From Magnolia sinica (lineage: Eukaryota > Streptophyta > Magnoliopsida > Magnoliales > Magnoliaceae): a DNA stretch of 64,000 bases. A program made the translations under genes and the position numbers. The notes beneath the pieces were generated by a model, which was not told where the DNA came from, did no database searches, and saw only the letters and a list, made by a program, of their open reading frames with translations. The stretch spans positions 104,325,759-104,389,758 of the forward strand of contig NC_080578.1 of assembly GCF_029962835.1 (NCBI RefSeq), read 5' to 3'. Below are positions 32,507 through 44,395 of this stretch, in pieces (position 1 is the stretch's first letter; each line of letters begins with the position of its first letter).

Positions 32507-35500
32507 ATCCCCCACTGGTTTTTTAAAAAAACAATAAAAACTCTACCAGAATAATAATAGTTATTATGCATAAAGAAAAATATCTTGCGAAAAATATCTT
32601 GCGATTTGAATTTTTCCTTAATGTATTTATTTTAAAGTTATTTCAAAATTTCTGGTTGCCGCAGCATTGAACTAGTTATTTCTATATGACATAACCAAAA
32701 ATACCACACACATAATAGCTCCTGCGTTAGGTGTTCCTTTATAATCTCGCTTAACACTTTTAATGGCCATGTGTTTATCCTGTTTCATGAACGATCCCGA
32801 GATAGCTCTAACCCTCATGAGAAGCTGCACCATTTCTACGTTCACATAAGTTAAATCCTTCCAGTGTTTCCGTTAAAACACTTGTCCTATTTGACTGGAC
32901 TTCATTAAGAGTTTAATACTCATCCCTCTTTTAAAACGACCAGCACTATCATCCTGGATGAGGTTATTAATGTATTTAGTGCTGAAACTTTTTATTTATC
33001 AGTGAATTGTTGTTACCCATTAAACCTAATATTTAGAGATTTTCTAATTTAGGATTGGGTTTCTTGCACTGGTGAAATTTTAAGTAAAGAGTTTCAACCC
33101 CATTCCTCTAAATGTTGTCCTTACTACTTCTCTCGTTAGAGGTTTAGTAAACGGATCAGCCAAGTTATTACTTGACTTTACATATGAGATCGTAATGATT
33201 CCATTTTGAATCAACTGCCTTATATAGTCATGTCTCAAACTTATGTGTTTGGACTTCCCATTATAGGTACTGCTATAAGCTTTCACTGGAGTGGCTTCAC
33301 CAACACAATAAAGTGAAACAGCCGTTATAAGCTCTCATAGAATGTGATTTCTAATAAAAGATCCCTTAACCACTCAGTCTCTTTACCTGTAGCAGCCAAA
33401 GTTATGAACTCAGATTCCATAGTTAAGTGCGTTATGCAAGTTTGTTTCTTGGACCTCCAAGATACAGTTGCACCTCTTAGGGTGAATATCCACCCTGTAG
33501 TGGACTTGTTGTCCCTTGCACTCGATATCCAACTTGTATCGGTATATCCTTCCAACACTACTGAAAATTTTGAGTAAAATAGCCCTAGTTTTTTTGTTTC
33601 TTTAAGATAACCTACAACTCTACTTATTGCTTTACAGGATTCAACACTTAGATTACTCGTAAACCTGTTTAGTTTACTCGCAACGTATGCTATATCCGGT
33701 CTTGTGCATTGCATTGCATTGCATACATAAGACTGCCTATAGCACTAGCATACTCAAGTTGTACAACTGCTCTTCCACTGTTTTCTTTTAACTTGATATT
33801 TGGATCAAACGGGTCCTTTGCCTCTTTAATTTTCAAGTAATTAAACTTGTTTATTATTTTCTCAATATAATGAGACTGACATAATGCAAAACCCCTACTA
33901 TGTTTTTTAACTTTGATACCTAATATGGTATCCACTTGTCCAAGATCCTTCATTTTGAAAACTGAAGAGAGAAACTTTTTTGTTTCAGTTACACCTTTCA
34001 TTTTATTACTGATTATTAACATATCATCTAGATACAAGTATATGATTACAATATAATCATTATATACTTTTGAATATATGCATTTATCAGCAATATTATG
34101 TTTAAAACCATAAGACAGAACTTTAGAATCAAATTTATCATACCACTGTTTTGGTGCTTACTTTAATCCATACAAAGACTTAACAAGTCTACACACTTTT
34201 CTTTCATTTCCTGGTAGAACAAACCCTTCTGGTTGTTCCATGTAAACCTCCTCATTGAGATCACCATTCAGGAATGTTGTCTTCACGTCTATTTGATGGA
34301 TATGAAGATGATGTATATATGCTAGAGCGAATAAGATCCTAATCGATGTTATTCGAGCTACTGGTGAATAAGTGTCAAAATAATCAATTCCTTCTTTCTG
34401 TCGGAAACCCTTAGCAACTAATCTTGACTTAAAGGTTTGGATTGTACCATCTGTGTGATATTTTTTTCTTAAATACTCACTTACAACTTATTGGTTTAGA
34501 ACCTGGAGGTAGATCCACCAATTCCCATGTTTGGTTAGATATAATAGAATCCATTTCATCATTAATGGCTTCTTTCCAAAAGGCGGAGTCTCTTGAAGAC
34601 ATAGCTTCACTAAAGGTTTTAGGTTCATCTTATATAGTTAAAACCATAAGTATTTTCCTAATCACCTTCTCTCTATCACCCTCAACTAGATGAAAAGAAA
34701 GTTGCTGAGAGTCTATTTCATCAGGATCAAGACTCTTTTCTACTCTTGCTCTTTGACTCCTACGAGGTTCACTATGAGTTTTCTCTTCTATTTGTGTTTC
34801 TTTTATAGTTTCATTAGGAGATTGAATCTCAGCATTCTTTTTCTCCGTGAATGCAGAATTCTCAAAGAACTCTACATCTCTAGACTCTATGATTACATTG
34901 GTGTCTAAGTCTAGAAGTCTATATGCTTTATTATATTGTACATATCCTACAAGGACGCACTTGATAGCTCTTGATCCTAACTTAGTTCTTTTAGGTTCTG
35001 GTGTTCTGCAGTATGCAAGACACCCCCACACTCTAAGATATCCTATGTTGGGTTTTCTTCCTTTCCATATTTCGTATGGAGAGGTCTTAGTTTTCTTATA
35101 TAAAATTCGGTTTAAAACATGACATACAGTTAACAGAGTTTCTTCCCATTGGTTGAATGACAACTGTGCTTGTATTAGCATTGAGTTGATCATTTCTACT
35201 AATGTCCTATTTTTCCTCTTTGCTCCACCATTTTGCTGTGGTGTATAGGGTGTTGTGCACTGATGTATTATACCGTGTTCTTCACAATAGTTAGAAAAGT
35301 CATTAGAGAAATATTCTCCTCCTCGGTCACTACGAAGGATTTTATTATTTTTATCTAATTGATTTTCTAATTCAGATTTATAGATTTTGAATGCATTAAA
35401 GGTTTCATCTTTCGATTTTAACAGATATACATATACATATCTTCAACAATCATCTATAAACGTTATAAAGTACCTTTTACTTCCACGGGTAAGAACGTCA

Positions 35501-37031
35501 TTTAGTTTACATATGTCAGTATGCACTAGGTCTAATATTTGAGATGATCTCTCAATGCTAGGGAGTGGTTTCTTGATTATTTTAGACCATATGCATACTT
35601 CACATTTATCTTTGTCACTATCATTATATAATATTAGGCCGTTCTTAGCCATGAGTTTAATGGTACTGTAGCCAATATGGGCTAGTCTACCATGCCATAG
35701 CGTCACAGACTCAATTATGTAAGCAGAAGAGTTCTCTTCATTTAAAGAAAGTTTGATCATCCCATTACAGGCATAACCCTTACCCACAAAGTTCCCATTC
35801 GTAGACAAGATCAGCTTGCCTGATCCAAACACAACCCTAATCTCAGGTTTGCTTAAGAGATCCCCTAAGACAAGATTCATTCTTATGTTTAGGACATGCA
35901 GTACACGTTGGTTAGAATTACCTTCTTTCCAAAGGTAAAGAGTAATTCCAAGGTTCCTTTCCTGCAACTTTCGACCGTCCTTCATTTCCTATTTGAACAT
36001 CTTGACCATTGATCTCGTCTTCATAGGTTTTGAAGGCAAATCGATCGTTGCATACATGTACTGTGGCACCTGTATCATACCACCAACCAAAAATTTTCTC
36101 TTGAACTAGGTTCACTTCTGTGATCATGGCTACGATTTCATCGTCTACTACATTAATCTCTTTATTAGGATTTTTTTGGTCCCTACAGACTCGGGCGAAA
36201 TGCTCAGTCTTGCTGTAGATATAGCAAATTCCCTTAGGTTCGTCGTTTTTCTTCTTTTGGGTTTTCTTGAATTTCTCTTGATCTTTGTTAGGTTTAAGGA
36301 AATCAACTTTCTCATAGGTATTATTTTGGGATGGCCGTTCTACTACGTTCACCTTGGATGAGGATGCACCATTAGCGTCATCCTTTTTATCTCGGTTACG
36401 AGATTCTTCTTCAATTCGAAGATGCTTTTTTATTTGTTCTTGGGTGAAGTCTTCGAATTTATGCAGTAGTTTCTTCCTGTAGTCTTTCCAGTTCGGAGGC
36501 AATTTTGCGATTATAGCTCCGACTTGAAAGTATTCAGGAAGATCAATTTTTATGGCTTTTATTTTGTTTACAATAAACTGCAGTTCTTGGATTTGGGCAA
36601 GCAACGGTAGATTGTCTACCATCCTTAAGTCAAAATACTTGCCAATTAGAAATTTCTGTATACCTTCTTCTTCAGCCTTTTATTTGTATTCCAGCGCGCT
36701 CCAAATTTCTTTCATTGATGTAGTCCCCGTGTACAAATCGTACAAACGATTAGAGAGAGCATTGAGGATGTGGCTAAGACACAGCAGTTCATCTTCTTGT
36801 CACTTGATTCTAGCAGCAACCTGTTCTTGAGTGTCGGTGTCCTTTGCTTCAAGTAGAGGCTGGAGATTGGGTTCATGATGTAGTAGATCTTCAGAGCGGT
36901 CAGCAGGAATTTCAGTTTATCCTGCCATCTAGTGAAATTTAAACCATCGAATCGGTCCAGTCAGATCAGATCCTGGTTCATCAGCTTGACTGATGCAACA
37001 CTTTCGGTGTCCATGAATCACGCTTTAAGAT

Positions 37032-38001
37032 TGTTGGAAATAAACGATTGGATACACCGAAAATATCAAAAAATAATAAAATATTTCACTGGGCTGAATC
37101 ACGTATAAAATATGTTGTCCTTAAAGTATGATTCGCCCCCTTATCAACTGCTTATGGGTTACAGGCGAATTGCTTCCAGGATAAGACAAGCCTTATCTGG
37201 ATCCAACGTGCAGCAATCACAATAGGTCCACTGAGGAACAATTTTAACGCAGCAGATTTCTTCTAATAGGCTTAGATGTTGGAGATGTTCTAAGTATTTT
37301 AGAATGGAGCTATGGATCGTATCTGATTTGATGGAAGAGATGGTGTGTTGAGACGATGAAATTGGACTGGAATAATCCAGTTTATATAGGCATCAGGTAG
37401 TAGACCGTTGCTAGACTGCTATCAATGGTTCAGAACGTTTAGATTACGTTTCTGATCGTTGATCATTAACTCTAGCCGTTCCTGGTCGTTGGATCAAAGG
37501 ATCTGATGTTTTCAGAAACTGCTGAACGTTTCGGATTTATGATCCGACTGTTCTCAGTCTTCTATAAAACTTAGACTATTTCAGACCCACTGCATACAGG
37601 CACGAACCAGACCCATCGCACCGCGATCGCGTAAGGTCGCGAGGGAGCGACTACTCTGCGACACGATGTGCACGTGTGAAGTGCAAAGTGCGCCACTACA
37701 GCCTCACTACCCACGCCTGCGCCCGTGCTCGAGCATGAGTACACGCACGTGCGTACATGTGTACGCACTGGAACACGCAACCCGAGCATCACCTCCTCCA
37801 AAAATTCCAAGTAAAAATACTCTTCACAAGTCTAAATATAAATCACAAAAGTTTTCTTCTTATTTCCAATATGGGACAAAGCACACACACCACACTTTTT
37901 AATTCAAAAAATTCAAAAAGCGTTTTGACGGGAAAATCTCGAAATTTTGAAAAATTTAAATTTTCATTTTTTATTATTTAAAAAACTATTGATATTCAAC
38001 A
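37032..38001 (-). repeat. 5' LTR of the Copia element
   Basis: Partner of 31517-32506. It lies next to the gag end of the element on the minus strand, so it is the promoter-side LTR. Confidence 0.9.
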
Positions 38002-38349
38002 ATCAAATCTCTAACAAACCACACCAAAAGAAAACATTGGACGTTTATTTATCATCCACCCTGTTGATTAGGACACCCATATCAGGTTGAAGAGGAAAAT
38101 TAAATATCATATTAATCTAAAACTTTTTTAGCCAATAAGAAGTTTTTAATGGTGAGCATTCAATCATCATTCCCTCTGCACGGTGTGGTTCATGTGAGAT
38201 TTAGATATATTTATTTTTTTGTCTCATACTATAAAACAGAATGAAAAAAATGGATGGATGGCATGGGCAGGAGATACGGAGATATACATCATGATGGGAT
38301 TCATGAAGCACTGTCAATTGGCAAGCCGCGTCCAGTAGATCTGGAAGCG

Positions 38350-38845
38350 TCGTCACCAAGTTCGGTTGGCCCAATCATGATGTATGTTTTGTATCCACAC
38401 CGTCTATCCATTTGGAGAGATCATATTAGGGAAAAATCCAAAGAATCATTTAGATCAAAATCTCGAGTGGACCCCACCACAGAAAATAGTGGGGAGAGTG
38501 ACGTCCACCGTTAAAAAGTTCTAAGGGCCACAAAAGTTTCCGATGAAGCTGATATTTGTGTTTTCCCTTCTTTCTTTCATGTATGAGTTACGTTGGATCT
38601 CAATGAAACATCATGGTGGACCTTAGGAAGGTTTCAACGGTGGGCGTCACTCTCCCCAGTCTTTTCTGTGGTGGGTCCACTCCAACCTTCGATCCTAATC
38701 ATTCTTTGGTTCATATGCTAAAATGATCTCTACAAATGTATGAACGGTGTGGATACAAAACATACATCATGGTGGGGCCCACATAACTTGGTGACGTCAC
38801 TTCAGTAGCGAGTCTCGCTGCTCAACGTTTCAGTAGCTAATCAGC
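38350..38845. mobile_element. MULE-type foldback MITE next to the NLR leader
   Basis: The left TIR GCGTCGTCACCAAGTTCGGTTGG..ATCATGATGTATG mirrors the right CATACATCATGGTGGGGCCC..AACTTGGTGACGTCACTTC. Both arms are well preserved, making this one of the more complete copies. It ends within about 30 bp of the start of the NLR leader, so it could contribute promoter sequence. Confidence 0.75.
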
Positions 38846-38859
38846 GTCCAAGCGATCCA

Positions 38860-39051
38860 ACTTATTCTCTCTTTTCTTAACAGTTTCTCTTCCTTCCTCT
38901 CCTCAGCTTCTGAAAAGTGAAGACATATAAACGGAGATTTCACAGCATTACTTTCAACGGTGCCTTCATTTCATTCCTCCGCTACTTTCAAAAGCACCGT
39001 TATCTCCCATCCATCCCTTCATCCATCCATTCATCCATCCATCTATATAGC
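38860..39051 (+). promoter_or_regulatory. Pyrimidine-rich leader of the NLR gene
   Basis: CTCTCTTTTCTTAACAGTTTC and CTTCCTTCCTCTCCTCAGC are followed by a (CATC)n run at about 39009-39044, then the ATG at 39052. The same leader, amplified, is at 25895-26300, which shows that it was once a shared NLR 5' region. TTTTCTTAACAG and TCTCCTCAG look like acceptor sites, so a 5' UTR intron is possible. Confidence 0.5.
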
Positions 39052-41918
39052 ATGGACTTGTGGGAAATCATTCTCTTCTTCTGGGCTCCTATTTCTCGGC
39101 ACATAGGTTATTTCAAAGACCTCAACAACAATGTAGAGACTCTGAAAACGAAAACGAAAAAGCTAAAACGCAAGCATGATGAAATTTAACCAGAAGTCGA
39201 TGATGCTATACCAGTCGGAAAGAGACAGAAAGCCCTTGTGGAGAATTGGCTCACGGAAGTCAGAAATACCGAAAACCAAGTTGATTCAATAAGATTGGAG
39301 CTGGCACTAAGGAGAATATGCACCGATCACTCGTCTCGTTATACATTGGGAAAAAAGGGTCGTTGAAAAGCTCGAAGACGTCAAAAAGCTCAACAAAAAA
39401 CTCAAAGTAAAAGGGGCCTTCGATAAGGTTGCTGAGAGCAGTCGACATCCAAGGGTGTTTGAAAAGCAAACATCACTACCACGAGGACAACAAAGCACGT
39501 CTGAGCTAACCTTGGAGGAGATATGGCAGTGCTTAAACGAGGAAAAGAATGGAATCATAGGTATTTGTGGGATGGGTGGAATAGGAAAAACCACTCTCAT
39601 GAAAGAAATAAACAATAGGTGCACCAAAACCCGTGACTTCGATGTCGTGATTTGGATAACTGTGTCCAAGGATCTCAACTTGGGATTAATCCAAGAGGAG
39701 ATTGGAAACAGATTGGGTATGAAATTCGACGGAAATGAAGATAAGGGGGATAAGCTGTTTACTCGGTTGAAGAATCTTAGATATCTACTCGTCTTAGATG
39801 ATCTATGGGAATCTTTTAGCTTGTTTCAAGTTGGAATTCCCAAGCCAGAAAGCAAAACAGATGCAAGATCGCGATAACATCCCGATCCGTCGCAGTGTGT
39901 AATGCAACGGAGGCTGATAAGTCTATTAAAGTCAGAGCTCTTACGACTGAGAAAGCGTGGAATTTGTTCCGTGAAAGATGTGGTGACGTAGTTCTGTCAC
40001 CAGAGATTCGACCGGTAGCAAAGAAGGTTGCAGAGGAGTGCAGCTTATTACCACTGGCAATTAAGACAGTGGGAGGGGCCATGCGTGGCAAGGATAAAAA
40101 GGAGGTATGGAAGAATGCGTTGAGGGCATTGAAAGGAGCATCACCTGAGGTTCCAGGTATGGAGCGTGAAGTGTTTCTTCTTTTGAAACTTAGTTATGAT
40201 TGCCTAGAAAATGATAAGATCAGATCATGTTTCCTGTATTGTTCATTGTTTCCAGAAGATTATGATATAAAAATAGATGAATTAGTAAGATGTTGGGCCG
40301 TGGAGGAAGGATTTATAGAAAATGTGAATAACTTGGAAGAAGCATCAAACAAGGGACACGACATCCTTGAAAGAATCAAGGACGCATGCCTCTTGGAGAA
40401 AGGGTCGTACGGAAATGAATTTGTTAGGATGCATGATTTGCTCCGTGACTTGCTCCGTGACTTGGCTACATCGATCACTTCAACAACGTCGTCGTCCATT
40501 GAAGGCTCAAAATTCCTTGTGAAAGCCAGGGAGGGACTAGAGCAGCCACCAGAAGAGAAAATGTGGAGAGGGGTTGTAAGGATTTCATTATGTGCAGCAA
40601 GATAAAACATCTCCAAATTACACCTGATTGTCCTAACTTGGTCTCCTTGTTCCTCAATCAAAACAGTCAATTACGTACCATTCACAGTAATTTCTTCGAG
40701 CTCATGCCAAAACTACAGATCCTTGATCTAAGTCATACTGGCATTGAATCTCTCCCGATGTCATTATTGCAATTGGTGAATCTACGTGTGCTCATTCTAA
40801 GCTTCTGTCAAAATCTCTTGGAGGTGCCGCCATTGGGAAAGCTGAAGGAACTCCAAGAATTTGATCTCTCACATTCTAGACTCGAATACTTCCCTCAAGG
40901 CATTGCAAGCTTGGTTAAACTCAAGAGGTTGGATATATCATGGACTTCATTCACTGCAGTTCCCTTCACTATGATATACGGGCTACCTAGTCTGGAGGAA
41001 GTAAGCATGTGGCGTTTGAAGGAAAACGTGGACGGAGCTACTTTCGGTGAGGCTGTGAACATGAAACGCCTGAGATCTTTAAGTATCAGTATGTCCAATC
41101 TTAATGGCTTCATCGCACATGATATGTTCCATCGATGGTTTTCGGGCTTGACAAGTTTCCATGTTATGGTTAACAATATTACACCTTACCTGCCTTTCTC
41201 TGATAAGCAGATAAGCATTTGTGAATGTTACAAATTCCCCTGCGGGATTGAGGGGTTGACAAAACATGCAGTCTCTTTATACTTGTGTGGAAGCAAAGGT
41301 TTAACAAGTCTTTCTAAGTTCCAAGGCGATTTAAAGAGCTTAAGACATCTTCGAGACATTGATTGCAGTGGAGTGGAATGCATTATAGACTGGAGAGAGG
41401 TTGGAGATGATGCATTCCAATGTTTACAGAGTTTGGAACTCCTTGATTTACCAAACTTGGAGAAGGTATTCGATGGTGGAGCGCCTCCTCCGCTGAACAC
41501 AAGCCTGCAAAACCTCAGAATAATACGGGTTTTTAATTGTGAAAAGTTAAGTAGTCTCTTCTCTTCTAGTATGGTAGAGCAACTACATCAGTTAGAGGAG
41601 CTTCCCATTAGGGAATGTTTCCAAATGAAAGAGATTATAGGAGACAAGCTGCCCCATAATACATTCCCAAAATTACACTTCCTAAGATTGGATCGCTTAC
41701 CAGAATTAGAAAGCATTTGTAGCCAGCTATTTATGTTTATATCTTTGGAAGAGATGGAAGTAATTTCTTGTCCAAAGTTGAAGAAGCTCCCCCTCTTCTG
41801 CTCAAGCATCCATCAAATAAAAGGAAAAATAGAAGGCGAGAGAGAATGGTGGGAAGGATTAGAGTGGGAAGACGAGAAGGCCAAGTCCCTCTGCACCAGA
41901 ATTTTCGAGGCTCGCTGA
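39052..41918 (+). pseudogene. CC-NBS-LRR disease-resistance gene, full length but interrupted
   Basis: The whole CNL layout is present in 2.87 kb (about 955 codons, normal for RPS2/RPS5-like genes, which usually lack introns). A coiled-coil N-terminus starts at 39052. The P-loop GMGGIGKTT is near 39572, RNBS-A FDVVIWITVS follows, and kinase-2 LLVLDDLW is near 39790; its final W is typical of the non-TIR class. Then come KIAITSRS, LLPLA in place of GLPLA, CFLYCSLFPEDY, RMHDLLRDL and leucine-rich repeats to a C-terminal EWWEGLEWEDE. Such proteins sense pathogen effectors inside the cell. One in-frame stop at 39187 and three frame changes (at the A6 run 39351-39356, between 39845 and 39866, and near 40590) break it. 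It is a pseudogene, unless the indels, at least the one in the homopolymer, are assembly errors. Confidence 0.9.
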
Positions 41919-42075
41919 TTTGCAAATGAAGAAGCTTCCTCTCTCCTTGATGTACAAAAAAGGTGATGTAGATTACTTTCGTTGTCTCAAGTTTTCTTTT
42001 ACGACTAAATTTTTGTTTTTGAAAAGCTCACGATACTTTGACGGGAAATTGATAATTGGATTCTATCTTTATAAT

Positions 42076-42606
42076 GGAAACGGATCGGCTATTCCCCCTG
42101 CCGCTGGCACGGTGGCTGGTGGTCCGTGCTTTGTGGGCTCCTTCATGATGTATGTGTTTCATCCATTCCGTTCATACATTTTTCCAGATCATTTTAGTGC
42201 TTTTTCCCAAAAAATTAGAGGGATACAAATCTCAGGTGGACCACACCATAGGAAAAAAATAACGATTGAATATCCACCATTAAAATCCTCCTAAGGCCCA
42301 CTATACTGTTTATTTGACATCCAATCTGTTTATTAGGTCATAAAGGCCCAGACAAGGGAAAAACAAATATCAGATTCATCCAAAACTTTTATGACTCCCA
42401 AAAGGTTTTTAATGGTCTATGCTCATTCAACACTGTTTTGTGTAATGTGGTCCACTTGAGATTTTTACATACCTAATTTTTATGTATAATATAAAATGAT
42501 CTTAGAAACTAGATAGACGGTGTGGATGAAACACATAGGTCATGTAGGTCCCACAGAGCACCGACCATCAGCCATTGGCTGGTGGCAGGGGGTGTAGTCC
42601 GTTTCC
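42076..42606. mobile_element. MULE-type foldback MITE with perfect 9-bp target duplication
   Basis: The ends GGAAACGGATCGGC..CCCCCTGCC and, inverted, GGAAACGGACTACACCCCCTGCC. CTTTATAAT flanks both sides (42067-42075 and 42607-42615). A 9-bp duplication with long terminal inverted arms points to the Mutator-like superfamily. The inner arms carry the shared family sequence (TTTGTGGGCTCCTTCATGATG on the left, mirrored on the right). It is 531 bp and non-coding. This copy anchors the classification of the whole palindromic family in the window. Confidence 0.88.
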
Positions 42607-42890
42607 CTTTATAATAACGTGATATTTTCAAAATCTTAGAATATTTTAATTTTTTTCAGTTGTATCTTAAAATTTATTACTATAAAGAAATTTCTTTTGT
42701 GCTCATACGTTTAAAAGTTTGAAATTATTTATTATTTATTATAGAATTTTTTTTTTATTTACTTGCAGAGAGATTTGCTGGATAATATCGCGAGGAGAAC
42801 ATGAAGCTCCAAAGTCTCCCGAGATATTCCTATGTCGGGTATGAATTATTGCCTTTACAAGCAATCGTGGACGTGGATTGCGTAGGGTCG
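42607..42890. other. AT-rich spacer after the MULE MITE
   Basis: No frame or repeat was recognised. Confidence 0.5.
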
Positions 42891-42894
42891 CAAT

Positions 42895-43335
42895 CTCAGT
42901 GGTTTGATGACATGGCAAAGTTCTGTGAGAGTTAGCATGATATATGTATTATATCCCCACTGTCCATTTATTTTTTGAGATCCTTTTAGGGAATGAACCA
43001 AAACATCAGACAGATCCAAAGATTAAGTGAGACCGCCAATTTCTTAGGGCCAAAGAAGTTTTCTATCAAGCTGATATGTGTATTTTCCATTCATCCAGGT
43101 CTGTGTGACCTTATGAGAAGTTTTGGATGGAAAATTTATATCATGGTGGACCCTAGGAAGATTTCAACGGTAGATATCATTGTCCTACTGCTTCTGTGGT
43201 GTGATTCACTTGGGCTTTGGATCTACCTCATTTTTGTGCTCATGCCCTAAAATGATCTCTAGAAATAAATAGACGGTGTGGATGTAATACATACTTGGGT
43301 CCACATAACATTGCCACGTAACACGCCAGGGAGGT
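42895..43335. mobile_element. MULE-type foldback MITE
   Basis: Family order: AGCATGATATATGTATTATATC at the left, TCATGGTGGACCCTAGGAAG and GTAGATATCATTGTCC in the middle, AAATAGACGGTGTGGATG and CACATAACATTGCCACGTAACAC at the right. Confidence 0.6.
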
Positions 43336-43639
43336 ACCCATTCAATCTCCAGCAATGGTAACCTCCGAACGTGTAGAAGCATTTCTATGAGCTCACTATG
43401 TCTTCTATATATATTTTGAAGCACTTTTTGTTGTATTAATTACTGCTTTAGAAGGCTTTGTCACTCTCTGTTTCATGTTATTGCTAAGAATGGGTTTTTT
43501 TTTTTTTTTTTCCCTTTGTACTTTGACCGGAAAATAAGCATTTTTGTGCCTATTACGTTGTCCCTAACTATTTCTTTCCTTCTAGAACCGCACTCTCCTT
43601 TATTTGCTGGTTTAGGAAGGATTCGGTTTTAGCCCAACA

Positions 43640-44395
43640 GTTGAAGATGTTTATTTCTCATCCAGGTAGTTCATAAGGTCACGTAAACATGAATGAAAGG
43701 AAAACACAAATATAGGCTTGATCCAAAACTTGTGTATATCCCCAAGAAGTTTTCAACGCTAGGCGTTCAATTCCCACTTATTCTTACACTGTGGTTTACT
43801 TATCTTTGTATATACTCAATTTTGGGGCCATGCCGATAAAATTAGCTTGAAAAATGAATGGACAGCATAGATAAAACACATACATCACCATGGCCCAACA
43901 GACTTTACTCAAAACTCTCCTTCACGCCCATAGTAAATTAGCTCGCCATTGACTTTACTTAACCCCCAAGTGGGACCCACCATGATGTTTGTGAGAATAC
44001 ACAGAGATGTTTGTGAGAAATCACCCGGTCCATCCATTTTTTTAGCTCATGTTAGAACATGACCTTAAAATGAGGCAAATTCAAAACTCAGGTGGACCCC
44101 GTGATAGGAAACAATAGGACTGAATGCCCACCGTTCAAACATTCATTGGAGCCACAGAAGTTTTGGATCAGACAAATATTTTTATTTTTCCAGTTCAATT
44201 CAGTGGGAGCAACCTTATGAACGGTTTAAAAGGCATATATAAACATCAATGGACCTTAGGAGGGTTTCATATATATTAATTCCCTGTCATATGGCCCACT
44301 GGAGTCTTGGATCTGCCCCATTTTTGGGCTTATGTCGTAAAATGAGCTATTAAAAGGATGAACAGGACTATAGAAAACAATATCTAGTCATTGGT
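43640..44395. mobile_element. Two partial MULE-type foldback MITEs
   Basis: The right half of one copy is at 43640-43910 (AGAAGTTTTCAACGCTAGGCG to CACCATGGCCCAACAG). Most of another is at 43965-44395 (GTGGGACCCACCATGATG to AAAGGATGAACAGG). A T run lies between earlier segments at 43495-43512. Confidence 0.55.

Larger units (their letters stand above)
31517..38001 (-). mobile_element. Ty1/Copia LTR retrotransposon, structurally complete, broken
   Basis: LTRs are 31517-32506 and 37032-38001 (990 and 970 bp), both starting TGTTxGGAATA-like and ending ATATTCAACA in plus orientation. A perfect 5-bp target duplication ATCAA flanks the element (31512-31516 and 38002-38006). The coding order on the minus strand is gag with a zinc-knuckle-like motif, protease (DTGA), integrase (HHCC-like and core), reverse transcriptase (YLDDML) and RNase H, the Copia order. 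A purine-rich tract lies just inside the left LTR. The coding region is broken in roughly half a dozen places, so it is a fossil. The first about 220 bp of the LTRs differ by about 10% by eye, so the insertion is not recent. The lineage within Copia is unassigned. Confidence 0.93.
31400..38335. mobile_element. MULE-type foldback MITE split by the Copia insertion
   Basis: The left part 31400-31516 ends AAAAAATAAGGGAGATCAA. The right part 38002-38335 begins ATCAAATCTCTAACAAACC and continues with the family (CACACCAAAAGAAAACA.., TTTTTAATGGTGAGCATTC, TGGATGGATGGCATGG, ACATCATGATGGG). Set side by side, the two parts give the usual 'aatgaggcagatccaaatctcaagtggaccacacc' order of the family. Confidence 0.75.
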
